DNA of 64,000 nucleotides from Lachnospiraceae bacterium (GTDB taxonomy: Bacteria; Bacillota; Clostridia; Lachnospirales; Anaerotignaceae): contig JAHZEA010000001.1 in NCBI GenBank assembly GCA_019422065.1, forward strand, positions 199,522-263,521. The letters run 5' to 3'. The translations under genes were made by a program, and so were the position numbers. The number at the start of each line of letters is the position of its first letter. Position 1 is the first letter of the stretch. Below the pieces are notes generated by a model. The model made no database searches, was not told where the DNA came from, and worked only from the letters and a program-made list of their open reading frames with translations. This document shows, piece by piece, positions 7,734 through 15,575 of the stretch.

Positions 7734-9057
7734 CGCACTTGCTAAAAATTTTAATATATTCACTCTTATTATATTTGCTCTCCCTAACATGATAATGATG
7801 CTTTTTCTGTCTATGTATACAATAGTCGACGGTATGTTTATATCGCGTTTTGTTGGCACTGATGCACTTTCGGCAACAAACATGGTTTACCCTGCCATAT
7901 CGGCACAAATGGCAGTATCAATTATGATTGCAACAGGCGGCAGCGCCATAATAGCCACACGTTTGGGTGAAAAAAGAGAACAGGAAGCAAAATCTGCTTT
8001 GTCGCTCCTTGTAGCAACAGAAATTATACTGGGGTTAATTACAGCAGTATTTGGATATATATTTATAAACGAAATTGTAGACTTTCTGGGCGCCAGCACT
8101 GCACAAAAAGAAATGTGTGTTGAATATATGGCAATACTCTTTTTGTTTGCTCCGTCTTTTTATCTGCAAACAGCTTTTCAGGTGTTTTTTGTAACAGCGG
8201 GCCGCCCGGGATTGGGCCTTTTTGTAACAGCGGCAGCCGGCGTATCAAATATAGTCCTTGATTATCTGTTTATGGGGCCTTTTAATATGGGTATTGCAGG
8301 TGCGGCCATTGCCACAGGCATAGGCTACAGTGTTGTGGCAATATGGGGCTTGGTATTTTTTGCTGTTGGAAAAAACAACCCTATACGCTTTTCAAAGCCT
8401 AAATTTGATATTAATATACTGCTTAAGTCGTTTTCAAACGGTTCGTCTGAAATGGTAACTAACCTTTCAAACTCTGTTACCACATTTTTGTTTAACTATG
8501 CATTTTTAAAATATTACGGTGAAGATGGCGTAGCCTCTATAACAATAGTGCTGTATTTCCAGTTTATACTTACAGCCATGTTTTTTGGCTATTCCAACGG
8601 TATAGCTCCTGTTATAAGCTATAAATACGGCAGCAACGATACACCGCAGCTTAAAACTGTATTTAAAAGCAGTATATTCTTAATAACAGCTGGCTCTTTA
8701 ATAACTTTTGTTGTTTCACAGCTTTCAGTAGGCTTTGTGCTTGATGTTTTTACAGGCAATGCCTCAAGCGGAGTAAAAAACGTTACTCTTGAGGGCTTTG
8801 GCATATACTCACTGGGCTTTTTGCTTATGGGCACAAGTATATTCGCCTCATCTATGTTTACTGCTTTTTCCGATGGCCTTGTATCAGCTATTATATCCTT
8901 TGCCAGAACATTTTTGTTTTTGGCCGGCACAATTATAATACTGCCATACTTTTTCGGCTCATTTGGGCTTTGGCTTTCTGTTCCAGTAGCTGAAGTTATG
9001 GGCATTGCCATTTCAATATGGTTTCTTGTTACTAAAAATAAGAAATACGGTTATTGA
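7726..9057 (+). CDS. MATE family multidrug efflux transporter
   Basis: The 443-residue product is an integral membrane protein with about twelve hydrophobic segments in two homologous halves. It opens with the MATE signature region (IFALPNMIMMLFLSMYTIVDGMFISRFVGTDALSATNMVYP), and the AFQVFFVTAGRPGLGLFVT segment is typical of Na+- or H+-coupled MATE pumps in Clostridia. It exports cationic or aromatic compounds across the cytoplasmic membrane; the substrate is unknown. The start at 7726 follows GAGGAG and overlaps the end of marR, indicating translational coupling. Confidence 0.93.
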   Translation: MNNALAKNFNIFTLIIFALPNMIMMLFLSMYTIVDGMFISRFVGTDALSATNMVYPAISAQMAVSIMIATGGSAIIATRLGEKREQEAKSALSLLVATEIILGLITAVFGYIFINEIVDFLGASTAQKEMCVEYMAILFLFAPSFYLQTAFQVFFVTAGRPGLGLFVTAAAGVSNIVLDYLFMGPFNMGIAGAAIATGIGYSVVAIWGLVFFAVGKNNPIRFSKPKFDINILLKSFSNGSSEMVTNLSNSVTTFLFNYAFLKYYGEDGVASITIVLYFQFILTAMFFGYSNGIAPVISYKYGSNDTPQLKTVFKSSIFLITAGSLITFVVSQLSVGFVLDVFTGNASSGVKNVTLEGFGIYSLGFLLMGTSIFASSMFTAFSDGLVSAIISFARTFLFLAGTIIILPYFFGSFGLWLSVPVAEVMGIAISIWFLVTKNKKYGY

Positions 9058-9085
9058 TAATATTAAAATCAGAATATTTTAATAC

Positions 9086-9124
9086 AAAAAAGCGTTCTAA
9101 GCCTGTTGACTTAGAACGCTTTTA
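9086..9124. terminator. Bidirectional terminator between MATE gene and aldo/keto reductase gene
   Basis: AGCGTTCTAAG (9091-9101) pairs perfectly with CTTAGAACGCT (9110-9120), with A-rich and T-rich flanks on the two sides. It serves the two convergent genes. Confidence 0.9.
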
Positions 9125-9134
9125 AATATTTACT

Positions 9135-10172
9135 TTAACTAAGCGGTTTAATCTCGCCTGTTTTTAAAATATTCATATAGTCTTTATAGTTTTCTTCCAA
9201 AAGCTTAGGTGTATCAAGTCCGTAAGGACATTTAGCGGCACATGCTCCACAGTGTATACACTCAGCAATCTTTTTCATGTTAGACTGTACCTCGTCTGAA
9301 AGCATTCTGTAAGACGGCGCCCTTCTTATCATAAGCGACATTCTCGCGCAGTCGTCAATTTTAATACCTACAGGACAAGAGCTCATGCAGTAACCACAGC
9401 CGCGGCAGAAATTGCCCGAAAGCTCTTTTTTGTCTTTTTCAATAACGGCCTTTAAGTCGTCTGTAAGCTTAACATCCTGTTTTGCATAGCTTAAGAACTC
9501 ATCAAGCTCGCTCTCTCTTTGTATTCCCCAAATAGGCACAAGTGAATCAAACTGCTCTAAAAACGCATAAGACGCTTTTGAATTTGTTATAAGTCCGCCG
9601 GACATAGCTTTCATACATATAAAGCCCATATTAGCTTTAACTGCCATGTTGTAAACTTCCATGTCATCATCAGAAGCAAGGTAGTTAAACGGATACTGTA
9701 TAGTTTCAAAAAGCCCGCTTTCAATAGCTTCTTTAGCAACATTAATTCTGTGAGTAGTAATACCTATATGTTTAACCTTTCCGTCTTTTTTGGCTTTTTC
9801 CATAGCCTCGCAAAGGCCTGTTCCATCCCCCGGTTTATAACAAACCCTAGCGTCATGGAACTGGTAAATATCCAAATAATCCGTTTTAAGCATTTTTAAT
9901 GTTGTTTCCAAATCGTTGTTAAAATCATTGGCATTTTTAGCCATTGTTTTTGAGGCAATTATAATTTTGTCCCTGACAGGTGAAAGAAAACGACCGATTT
10001 TTTCCTCGCTGTCTGTGTAAAACCTTGCTGTGTCATAAAAATCAATTCCGTTGTCGTATGCTTTTTTGAGTATTTTTTCTGCCTGCTCAAAATCAACCCT
10101 TTGTATCGGCAAAGCACCAAAACCATTTTTGTTTACGTTTATTCCTGTCTTGCCAAGAGTAACTCTACACAT
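9135..10172 (-). CDS. Aldo/keto reductase with C-terminal [4Fe-4S] domain
   Basis: The first 260 residues are an aldo/keto reductase TIM barrel with the catalytic set visible: Asp and Tyr in DTARFYTDSE, Lys in IIASKTM and His in YQFHDA. The C-terminus adds a ferredoxin-like part with CRGCGYCMSSCPVGI and CIHCGACAAKCPYGLD, enough for two [4Fe-4S] clusters. This fused type is common in anaerobes and is presumed to move electrons between NAD(P)H or ferredoxin and an unknown substrate. The start at 10172 (MCRVTLGKTG) follows an AGG-rich stretch and matches where the barrel begins; a start eight codons earlier is possible. Confidence 0.9.
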   Translation of the reverse strand: MCRVTLGKTGINVNKNGFGALPIQRVDFEQAEKILKKAYDNGIDFYDTARFYTDSEEKIGRFLSPVRDKIIIASKTMAKNANDFNNDLETTLKMLKTDYLDIYQFHDARVCYKPGDGTGLCEAMEKAKKDGKVKHIGITTHRINVAKEAIESGLFETIQYPFNYLASDDDMEVYNMAVKANMGFICMKAMSGGLITNSKASYAFLEQFDSLVPIWGIQRESELDEFLSYAKQDVKLTDDLKAVIEKDKKELSGNFCRGCGYCMSSCPVGIKIDDCARMSLMIRRAPSYRMLSDEVQSNMKKIAECIHCGACAAKCPYGLDTPKLLEENYKDYMNILKTGEIKPLS

Positions 10173-10269
10173 TATAACCTTACCTACCTTTCTCATTTTC
10201 TACCAATGAAATTATTTTAATTATAAACGATAACATACAATATATCAAACTTTTACTTAAAATAACAGA

Positions 10270-10310
10270 AAAAAATCCATGCGATTACAAATATCGCATG
10301 GATTTTACTT
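10270..10310 (-). terminator. Terminator of spoIIID
   Basis: AAATCCATGCGAT pairs with ATCGCATGGATTT around a short loop. On the minus strand the stem is followed by seven T residues. It lies about 25 bp after the spoIIID stop. Confidence 0.88.
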
Positions 10311-10331
10311 TAATTTTGCATTTACTTAACA

Positions 10332-10586
10332 TTATTTTTTCATATGCAGGTATTTATTCTTTGTAGCTATGCCTCCGCGTATGTGTCTTTCGGCTTTATT
10401 TACTTCAAGAACACACCTTACCTGACGGGCAAGCTGAGGGTTAATATGCTCAACACGGTCAGTTATATCTTTATGTACTGTGCTTTTGCTTATACCAAAC
10501 TGTTTAGCCGTCTGGCGAACTGTGGCGTTGTATTTTATAATATAATTTGCTATCTCAACAGCTCTTTCCTCAATATACTCCTTCAA
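10332..10586 (-). CDS. spoIIID: Stage III sporulation transcriptional regulator SpoIIID
   Basis: SpoIIID is a small DNA-binding protein of the mother cell that adjusts sigma-E and sigma-K regulons during sporulation. The 84-residue product aligns over its length with B. subtilis SpoIIID: MKEYIEERAVEIANYI, the helix-turn-helix (TVRQTAKQFGISKSTVHKDIT), INPQLARQVR and the basic tail RHIRGGIATKNKY. The start is a TTG at 10586 behind AGGGTGA. The gene stands alone with its own terminator. Its presence is good evidence that the organism forms endospores. Confidence 0.95.
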   Translation of the reverse strand: MKEYIEERAVEIANYIIKYNATVRQTAKQFGISKSTVHKDITDRVEHINPQLARQVRCVLEVNKAERHIRGGIATKNKYLHMKK

Positions 10587-10674
10587 AAGGAATCACCCTG
10601 AATAAACTTGTTTTTACATTCTATGCTTTTGTACGCAATTTATAACCGCACAAAAACGGCTTATTCAGTATTTT

Positions 10675-11964
10675 TTAAAGAGAAAGTATTTCATCCAGCG
10701 CCAAATCCAGTGAATCCGAAGCACTTTGCACATTTCTTCCCAAATAGTCCACAATCCACGCCTTTGCCTGAGGATTTTCCTCTGTAAAGTCCAAAAACAA
10801 ATCCATTGTATCATTATTTATAATATTTTCTTGCGCTAAAAACTCAAGAATACTAATGTCTGCAAAAGTGCATAAATGCGGTATAAATGCTGTAATATTT
10901 TCTTTTATGTACTGAGCATATTTCATTTTTATTTCTGTTTTAAGGCTTTTTATATTTTTAAAAGCATACTTAATAAATCTGTTTTTATTATTTTGGTCTA
11001 AATTTTCCCATACATTTTCAGACGGCACAGAAAATATGCTTACGTCTGTTTCTTCTTTTAAATCCGATAAAGAATAAAACGACTCATCTTCCAATTTCTC
11101 AGACAAAACCTCTACTTTTGCCAGCTCTTTGCAGTAGCCGAATACATCCTCGCCTAAATGTTTTACACTTTTAGGAATAGTAATGCTTTTAAGCTTATAG
11201 CAGTCAAAAAAAGCCCAAGAGCCTATACTTTCAAGGCCTTCCGGCAGAATCACTTCTTCTAAACGGAAGCAGTCCCTGAAACAGTTTTCACCTATTTTTT
11301 TAACGCTTTTGGCTATAACCGCTTTTTTTAAGTAAAAACAGTACCCAAATACCCTGTCTGCTATTTCCTCTATACCTTCCGGCACAGTAAATTCCTTTAG
11401 TGCGGCACAGTTATAAAAAACACTGTTTGGAAGTTTTTTAATGTTTTTGCTTATATTTATTTTTTCAAGCTTTGCACAGCCCCAAAATGCCCTGCCGCCT
11501 ATTTTATTTACACTTGATGGCAGTTTAATTTCCGTTATGCCACTGCATCCGTCAAAAGACAGCTCTTTAATCTCCTCAATACCTTCCGGTACGGCAAAAA
11601 TACCGTAAACCTTTTTAGGGCAGACCAAAAGAGTTTTCATTTCTTTATCATAAAGCACACCGTTAACTGATTTAAAAAACGGATTTTTAGACGCAACATT
11701 AATTTCAGTTAAATAAATATCGCCGTAAAATACATTGTCCCCTATAAATTCCACTGTTTCGGAAATATTAACTGTTTTAAGCTTTGTGCAGGCACAGAAA
11801 GCGCCGGAATTTATGCTTTTTACGCCTTTTGGTATGTTTATTACTTCTGCGGCTGACTTATTAAAAGCTGTTTCTCCTATAATTTCAATACCCTGCGGTA
11901 TATCAACTACACCACCATTTCCGGTGTATTTAACAACGCATTTGTCTTTAATTACAAAATCCAT
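10675..11964 (-). CDS. Leucine-rich repeat (BspA-like, LRR_5) protein, cytoplasmic
   Basis: Residues 1 to about 290 are tandem 23-residue BspA-type leucine-rich repeats (pattern xIPxGVxxIxxxAFxxCxxLxxVxI, about eleven units, each with AF and C/N positions). The C-terminal 130 residues are helical and unrelated to the repeats. There is no signal peptide, so unlike most BspA-like surface proteins this one should be cytoplasmic. It is the third gene of an operon with a VWA protein and a MoxR-like ATPase (10 bp downstream of the ATPase stop), suggesting a substrate-recognition or scaffold role for that pair. This is inference; no function is known to me. Confidence 0.82.
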   Translation of the reverse strand: MDFVIKDKCVVKYTGNGGVVDIPQGIEIIGETAFNKSAAEVINIPKGVKSINSGAFCACTKLKTVNISETVEFIGDNVFYGDIYLTEINVASKNPFFKSVNGVLYDKEMKTLLVCPKKVYGIFAVPEGIEEIKELSFDGCSGITEIKLPSSVNKIGGRAFWGCAKLEKINISKNIKKLPNSVFYNCAALKEFTVPEGIEEIADRVFGYCFYLKKAVIAKSVKKIGENCFRDCFRLEEVILPEGLESIGSWAFFDCYKLKSITIPKSVKHLGEDVFGYCKELAKVEVLSEKLEDESFYSLSDLKEETDVSIFSVPSENVWENLDQNNKNRFIKYAFKNIKSLKTEIKMKYAQYIKENITAFIPHLCTFADISILEFLAQENIINNDTMDLFLDFTEENPQAKAWIVDYLGRNVQSASDSLDLALDEILSL

Positions 11965-11974
11965 TTATATCCCC

Positions 11975-13495
11975 TCACAAATCAAGCTCAAGAGAATCTA
12001 TGCGCTTAACTATATCCTTTTGTCTTTCAGTAAAAAGCAGTTCTTTGTTATATTTAAAATATTCCTCACAGCCATAGCGGCTTATAAAGGCCGAGCCGTA
12101 ATGCCCCATTGTAAGCTCTGTTACAAGTATTACTAATTCCTGTCCTTCTTCAAAGGCTTCGCCGCAGAATTTAAACATATTGTTAAGGCTTTCCTTTGTT
12201 TCCTGTGCTTGTGCCTTTAAGCCTTCTGCCATGTCTTTAAACAACGCCTTTAAAACATCAAGAGCTTCTCTGCCGTTATCTGTTTTATTATTTTTTACAA
12301 TTTCACTTTGCGCCGAGGTTAAAAACTTAATTACCCTTTCAAAATTAACGGCTTTTTCGTATGAAAGAGAGTTTGACTTTTTAAGTACAGCCATTTTTTC
12401 TTTCTCTGTTTCTATGATTTTATTTATAATTTCATATACACTTAACTTATTTTGGCTTATTTCATATGCTATGTTCTTTATAATATCAATCAAGCTTTTA
12501 ATAGTATCTTCTTTGGATATTACATCTGCAGCTTTTTCTGTAATTTTATCGTTTAAAAGGCCTAAAAGAGCCATTCTTTCATCAAACTTAGCCTTTTTCG
12601 CTCTTTGAACAATGTCATTTGAAACACTGCCGTTAAATATTGAATCTATCTCATAATCGGATTTATATTTATTGTAAAGGTCGTAGTAAAGGGCAAAATC
12701 CCGTGCGGCGGCGCTGTTTTGTATATACTGGCCTATAAGCTTTATATCAACTTTTAAATTCTTTTTTTCGTAAATTTTAATCATCTGGGATAAATCGTCC
12801 CAGCCTCTGGCTGTTACAAAGCTTTTGCCGTTTACGGTAGTTTCCACTTTATAAAAATTATCTTTTTTAATATCCAAATATGTAACAACACTGCCATGCA
12901 TACGCTTTTTTAAGGCATATTCCTTCCATGTTTCAAAGTCCGGCTCGATATCTATTCTTTTAAGTCTGTCCCATGTGGCAATGTCAAACTCCCTTACGGA
13001 TTTGTTGTACTGCGGCGGATTTCCGGCTGTTACTACTATCCAGCCGTCCGGCACTTTATGCCTGCCGAATATTTTATACTGCAAGAACTGAAGCATAGAC
13101 GGGGCAAGTGTTTCTGAAACACAGTTTATCTCGTCTAAAAACAGTATTCCTTCTTTAATACCTGTTTCTTCTATTAAGTCATAAACAGAAGCTATTATTT
13201 CGCTCATTGTATATTCCGAAACACTGTATTTTTCGCCGCCGTAGTCTTTTTGAATTATAAACGGCAGACCTAATGCGCTCTGCCTTGTGTGGTGTGTCAT
13301 TGAATATGAAACAAGGCCTATGCCCATTTCCTGAGCTATCTGCTCTATAATAGCCGTTTTGCCTATTCCCGGCGCTCCCATTAAAAATACAGGCCTTTGG
13401 CGCTCAATAGGTATTTCGTAATTGCCAAACTCATCTTTAGAAAAATATGCCGTTACGGCGTTTTTAATCTGTTCCTTAGCTTCTTTAATGTTCAT
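11975..13495 (-). CDS. MoxR-like AAA+ ATPase
   Basis: The N-terminal 250 residues are an AAA_5/MoxR-type ATPase: Walker A GAPGIGKT at residues 40-47, Walker B GILFLDE ending in D121-E122, and a sensor region (WIVVTAGNPPQYNKSVREFDIATWDRLKRIDI) with the arginine finger. The remaining 250 residues are helical, without a domain I recognise. MoxR ATPases pair with VWA proteins to remodel or activate protein complexes, and here a VWA gene lies 17 bp upstream in the same operon. The specific target is unknown. Length 506, longer than a minimal MoxR (about 320). Confidence 0.88.
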   Translation of the reverse strand: MNIKEAKEQIKNAVTAYFSKDEFGNYEIPIERQRPVFLMGAPGIGKTAIIEQIAQEMGIGLVSYSMTHHTRQSALGLPFIIQKDYGGEKYSVSEYTMSEIIASVYDLIEETGIKEGILFLDEINCVSETLAPSMLQFLQYKIFGRHKVPDGWIVVTAGNPPQYNKSVREFDIATWDRLKRIDIEPDFETWKEYALKKRMHGSVVTYLDIKKDNFYKVETTVNGKSFVTARGWDDLSQMIKIYEKKNLKVDIKLIGQYIQNSAAARDFALYYDLYNKYKSDYEIDSIFNGSVSNDIVQRAKKAKFDERMALLGLLNDKITEKAADVISKEDTIKSLIDIIKNIAYEISQNKLSVYEIINKIIETEKEKMAVLKKSNSLSYEKAVNFERVIKFLTSAQSEIVKNNKTDNGREALDVLKALFKDMAEGLKAQAQETKESLNNMFKFCGEAFEEGQELVILVTELTMGHYGSAFISRYGCEEYFKYNKELLFTERQKDIVKRIDSLELDL

Positions 13496-13512
13496 ACCGC
13501 ACCCCGCTTAAA

Positions 13513-15015
13513 TTATATATCCTCTGTACCCAGCACAAGGCGTATAGCCCATGAAGGCACATTAAAATCACTGTAGTTATCATCAACAAAAACAAATGCT
13601 GTGGCATATTCCGGCTGTTCTAACGGGAACTTGCCGTATCCGTCGGTAAAATATATAAGCCCTTTTATATTTGTAATATCCTTTTCATTAATAAGCTTTT
13701 CCACATGCTCAAATACCGGCGTAAAGTCTGTACCGCCAAAGCCTTTAAGTGTCATTTTAGCCATATACTCATCAAACTCTTTGGCACTGGTTATTTTTTT
13801 ATCTTCCTGTATTTGGCAGTCGCACTGTATAATATGAATATTTACTTTTGTAAAAAAGCTTTCGCTCTGTTTAAGTATGTTATATGTTTTGGTTATAAAT
13901 TTTTGAACAATATCCCCTTTAACAGAACCGGAAGTATCTATAGCTATAACAAAGTCTTTTATTTTTTTCATTTCTTTATATTCCAAAGACTCTATAAGGG
14001 GCATATTGCCGTACATCTCAAGACCGTAGGTATAAAATACATAGTCAAACTCGTCGTCATTTATTGTCATTTCCTCACCTAATGAAGAAAACTGCCGCAA
14101 AAATTCTGTATAGTCATATTTTTCTCTGTTGCACTCCCTAAGGCTTTGGGTAAGCTCTCCAGCTTTATCGCCCCATTTTTTGGACATGGTTTCCAAATCT
14201 GTCTGTACCTGACGGGATATATCTTCCCACATCTGGCTTAAGTCTGAAGAATTTCCGGAGCTGTTTTTAAGTGAATATTCTTCTGAAGAACCGCCGTCGG
14301 ATTTTTGCTTTTCTTCTTCTATATCAGCATTTCTTTGTATTTCCTCGCCTTGGTCTTTGTCTTTCTCACTGCCTAAATCCGAGTCCTCGTTTTCACTTCC
14401 GTCGGATTCTTTTTCCTTATAGCTTTCAATATCCAAGTCATCGCTTTCCTGCTGGTCTTTTACGCTTTCGTCCTCATCTATATCATCGCTGTACCAGTTA
14501 TCGTGCTCATCGGCTTTAAAAATGCTGTTAATATACTGTATTTCGTTTTGGCTGATATTTTTTGTTTTATAGTAATGGTATATCTTTTCAGCTGTTATAA
14601 ATTTTATTTCATCTTTCAGCTTTGATATTATTTTTTCCTGTTCTTTTTCTTTAGGCAGTTTAACACAGTTTAAATCCATGCCGTTAATTGCGGCTTCAAC
14701 TGCTATGTCACATGCAACATTCCATAAATTTTTATCTACTTTACCGCTTACAAACAAGTGTCGCAGTACACAGTGCAAAATGGCATGAAGAAAATTTCGT
14801 GTTACTTTACACCTGTTTTCTTTATAGCTTAAAAGCACATCTATACTGTTAAAATATATGTTCTGCCCGTCTGTTGAAAAAACTTCGCCTTCTGCTGTTT
14901 TTAAAGAGCCTATTGCCCTATCTAAAAACCTGAGGTTAAGTATTAAAGTATTTCTGGATAAGTTAATAATATCTCCGGCTATCTGCCGAATTTGAATATC
15001 ATTATTTTTTTCCAT
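13513..15015 (-). CDS. VWA-like protein with DUF2201-type metallopeptidase-like N-terminus
   Basis: The N-terminal part resembles the putative metallopeptidase domain of VWA-like proteins (DUF2201_N) with an H-x3-H-x4-H array, HAILHCVLRH at residues 77-86. The Glu of a classical HExxH site is absent, so zinc binding is plausible but proteolysis is doubtful. A strongly acidic Ser/Glu/Asp-rich linker covers about residues 170-250. The C-terminal third is a von Willebrand A fold with an intact MIDAS start, D360-T-S362-G-S364. It is the first gene of the VWA / MoxR-ATPase / LRR operon and probably the adaptor that the ATPase acts through. Confidence 0.85.
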   Translation of the reverse strand: MEKNNDIQIRQIAGDIINLSRNTLILNLRFLDRAIGSLKTAEGEVFSTDGQNIYFNSIDVLLSYKENRCKVTRNFLHAILHCVLRHLFVSGKVDKNLWNVACDIAVEAAINGMDLNCVKLPKEKEQEKIISKLKDEIKFITAEKIYHYYKTKNISQNEIQYINSIFKADEHDNWYSDDIDEDESVKDQQESDDLDIESYKEKESDGSENEDSDLGSEKDKDQGEEIQRNADIEEEKQKSDGGSSEEYSLKNSSGNSSDLSQMWEDISRQVQTDLETMSKKWGDKAGELTQSLRECNREKYDYTEFLRQFSSLGEEMTINDDEFDYVFYTYGLEMYGNMPLIESLEYKEMKKIKDFVIAIDTSGSVKGDIVQKFITKTYNILKQSESFFTKVNIHIIQCDCQIQEDKKITSAKEFDEYMAKMTLKGFGGTDFTPVFEHVEKLINEKDITNIKGLIYFTDGYGKFPLEQPEYATAFVFVDDNYSDFNVPSWAIRLVLGTEDI

Positions 15016-15217
15016 TTAACCAAATCCTTTTTTGAATTAGTTGAATTAGTTTATTTAATTCATATTTTAGCAGAAAAGAAGCCAAAAACAAGTATATATA
15101 ACAGCATTTTGGCAAAATATTAAATCAAAGAACATTTAAAAAGCTATATGCAGTTTTAAATTAAAATATTTGCGGCAAAAAATTGATTTTTTGCTTATTT
15201 TAAGCCCTTTATAGCCG
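15016..15217. other. AT-rich spacer between the divergent VWA operon and aspS
   Basis: About 200 bp without an open frame. It should contain the promoter of the minus-strand VWA operon, but I cannot assign -35 and -10 boxes with confidence. Confidence 0.5.
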
Positions 15218-15246
15218 TTGACAACACAAAAACCCTATTATATAAT
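15218..15246 (+). promoter_or_regulatory. Consensus sigma-A promoter of the T-box/aspS transcript
   Basis: A perfect TTGACA (15218-15223) and a perfect TATAAT (15241-15246) are separated by the optimal 17 bp, immediately before the T-box leader. Such a strong promoter suits control by attenuation. Confidence 0.95.
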
Positions 15247-15254
15247 ACTTCTAA

Positions 15255-15506
15255 TGGCAATGACGGAGAGAAGTAGCACATTTTATCGCTTACAGTGAGC
15301 CGGAGACAGTGCAAACCCGGCAGAATGAATTTGTGTGAATAACACTCTAACAGCCGCAATCCGAACCCTATTTTTAGGCAGTAGGTGCGCCGTTAGCCAA
15401 GCGATATTTGGCATTTAAGAGAGACTGTTTAATCAGTAAATCAGGTGGTACCGCGGACATGTCTGTTCGTCCTGAAATTAGTTTGGGATGGGCGGATTTT
15501 TTTATT
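15255..15506 (+). promoter_or_regulatory. T-box riboswitch, specifier best read as AAC (Asn), upstream of aspS
   Basis: The T-box core AGGTGGTACCGCG is at 15443-15455. Downstream, TCTGTTCGTCC pairs (with G-U pairs) with GGATGGGCGGA and is followed by seven T, giving the terminator. In Stem I the loop E motif AGTA (about 15272) faces GAA (15337-15339). The pairs AGAG/CTCT and GCACA/TGTGT close the specifier loop below and above. The 3' side of that loop reads GAATAACA, and AAC at 15341-15343 followed by the conserved A is the best specifier. It is an asparagine codon; no GAC or GAT occurs there. Uncharged tRNA with a matching anticodon would stabilise the antiterminator. Confidence 0.9.
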
Positions 15507-15575
15507 TGCTTAAAAACTTTTTAAATCCAATCCGAAACTTAAAACATGATTAATATATAAAGCAGGGAGAGAATT

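Noticed and set aside
13513..15015. Active zinc protease in the VWA protein
   Set aside because: The His array lacks the catalytic Glu of HExxH (HAILH), so proteolysis is not supported by sequence.
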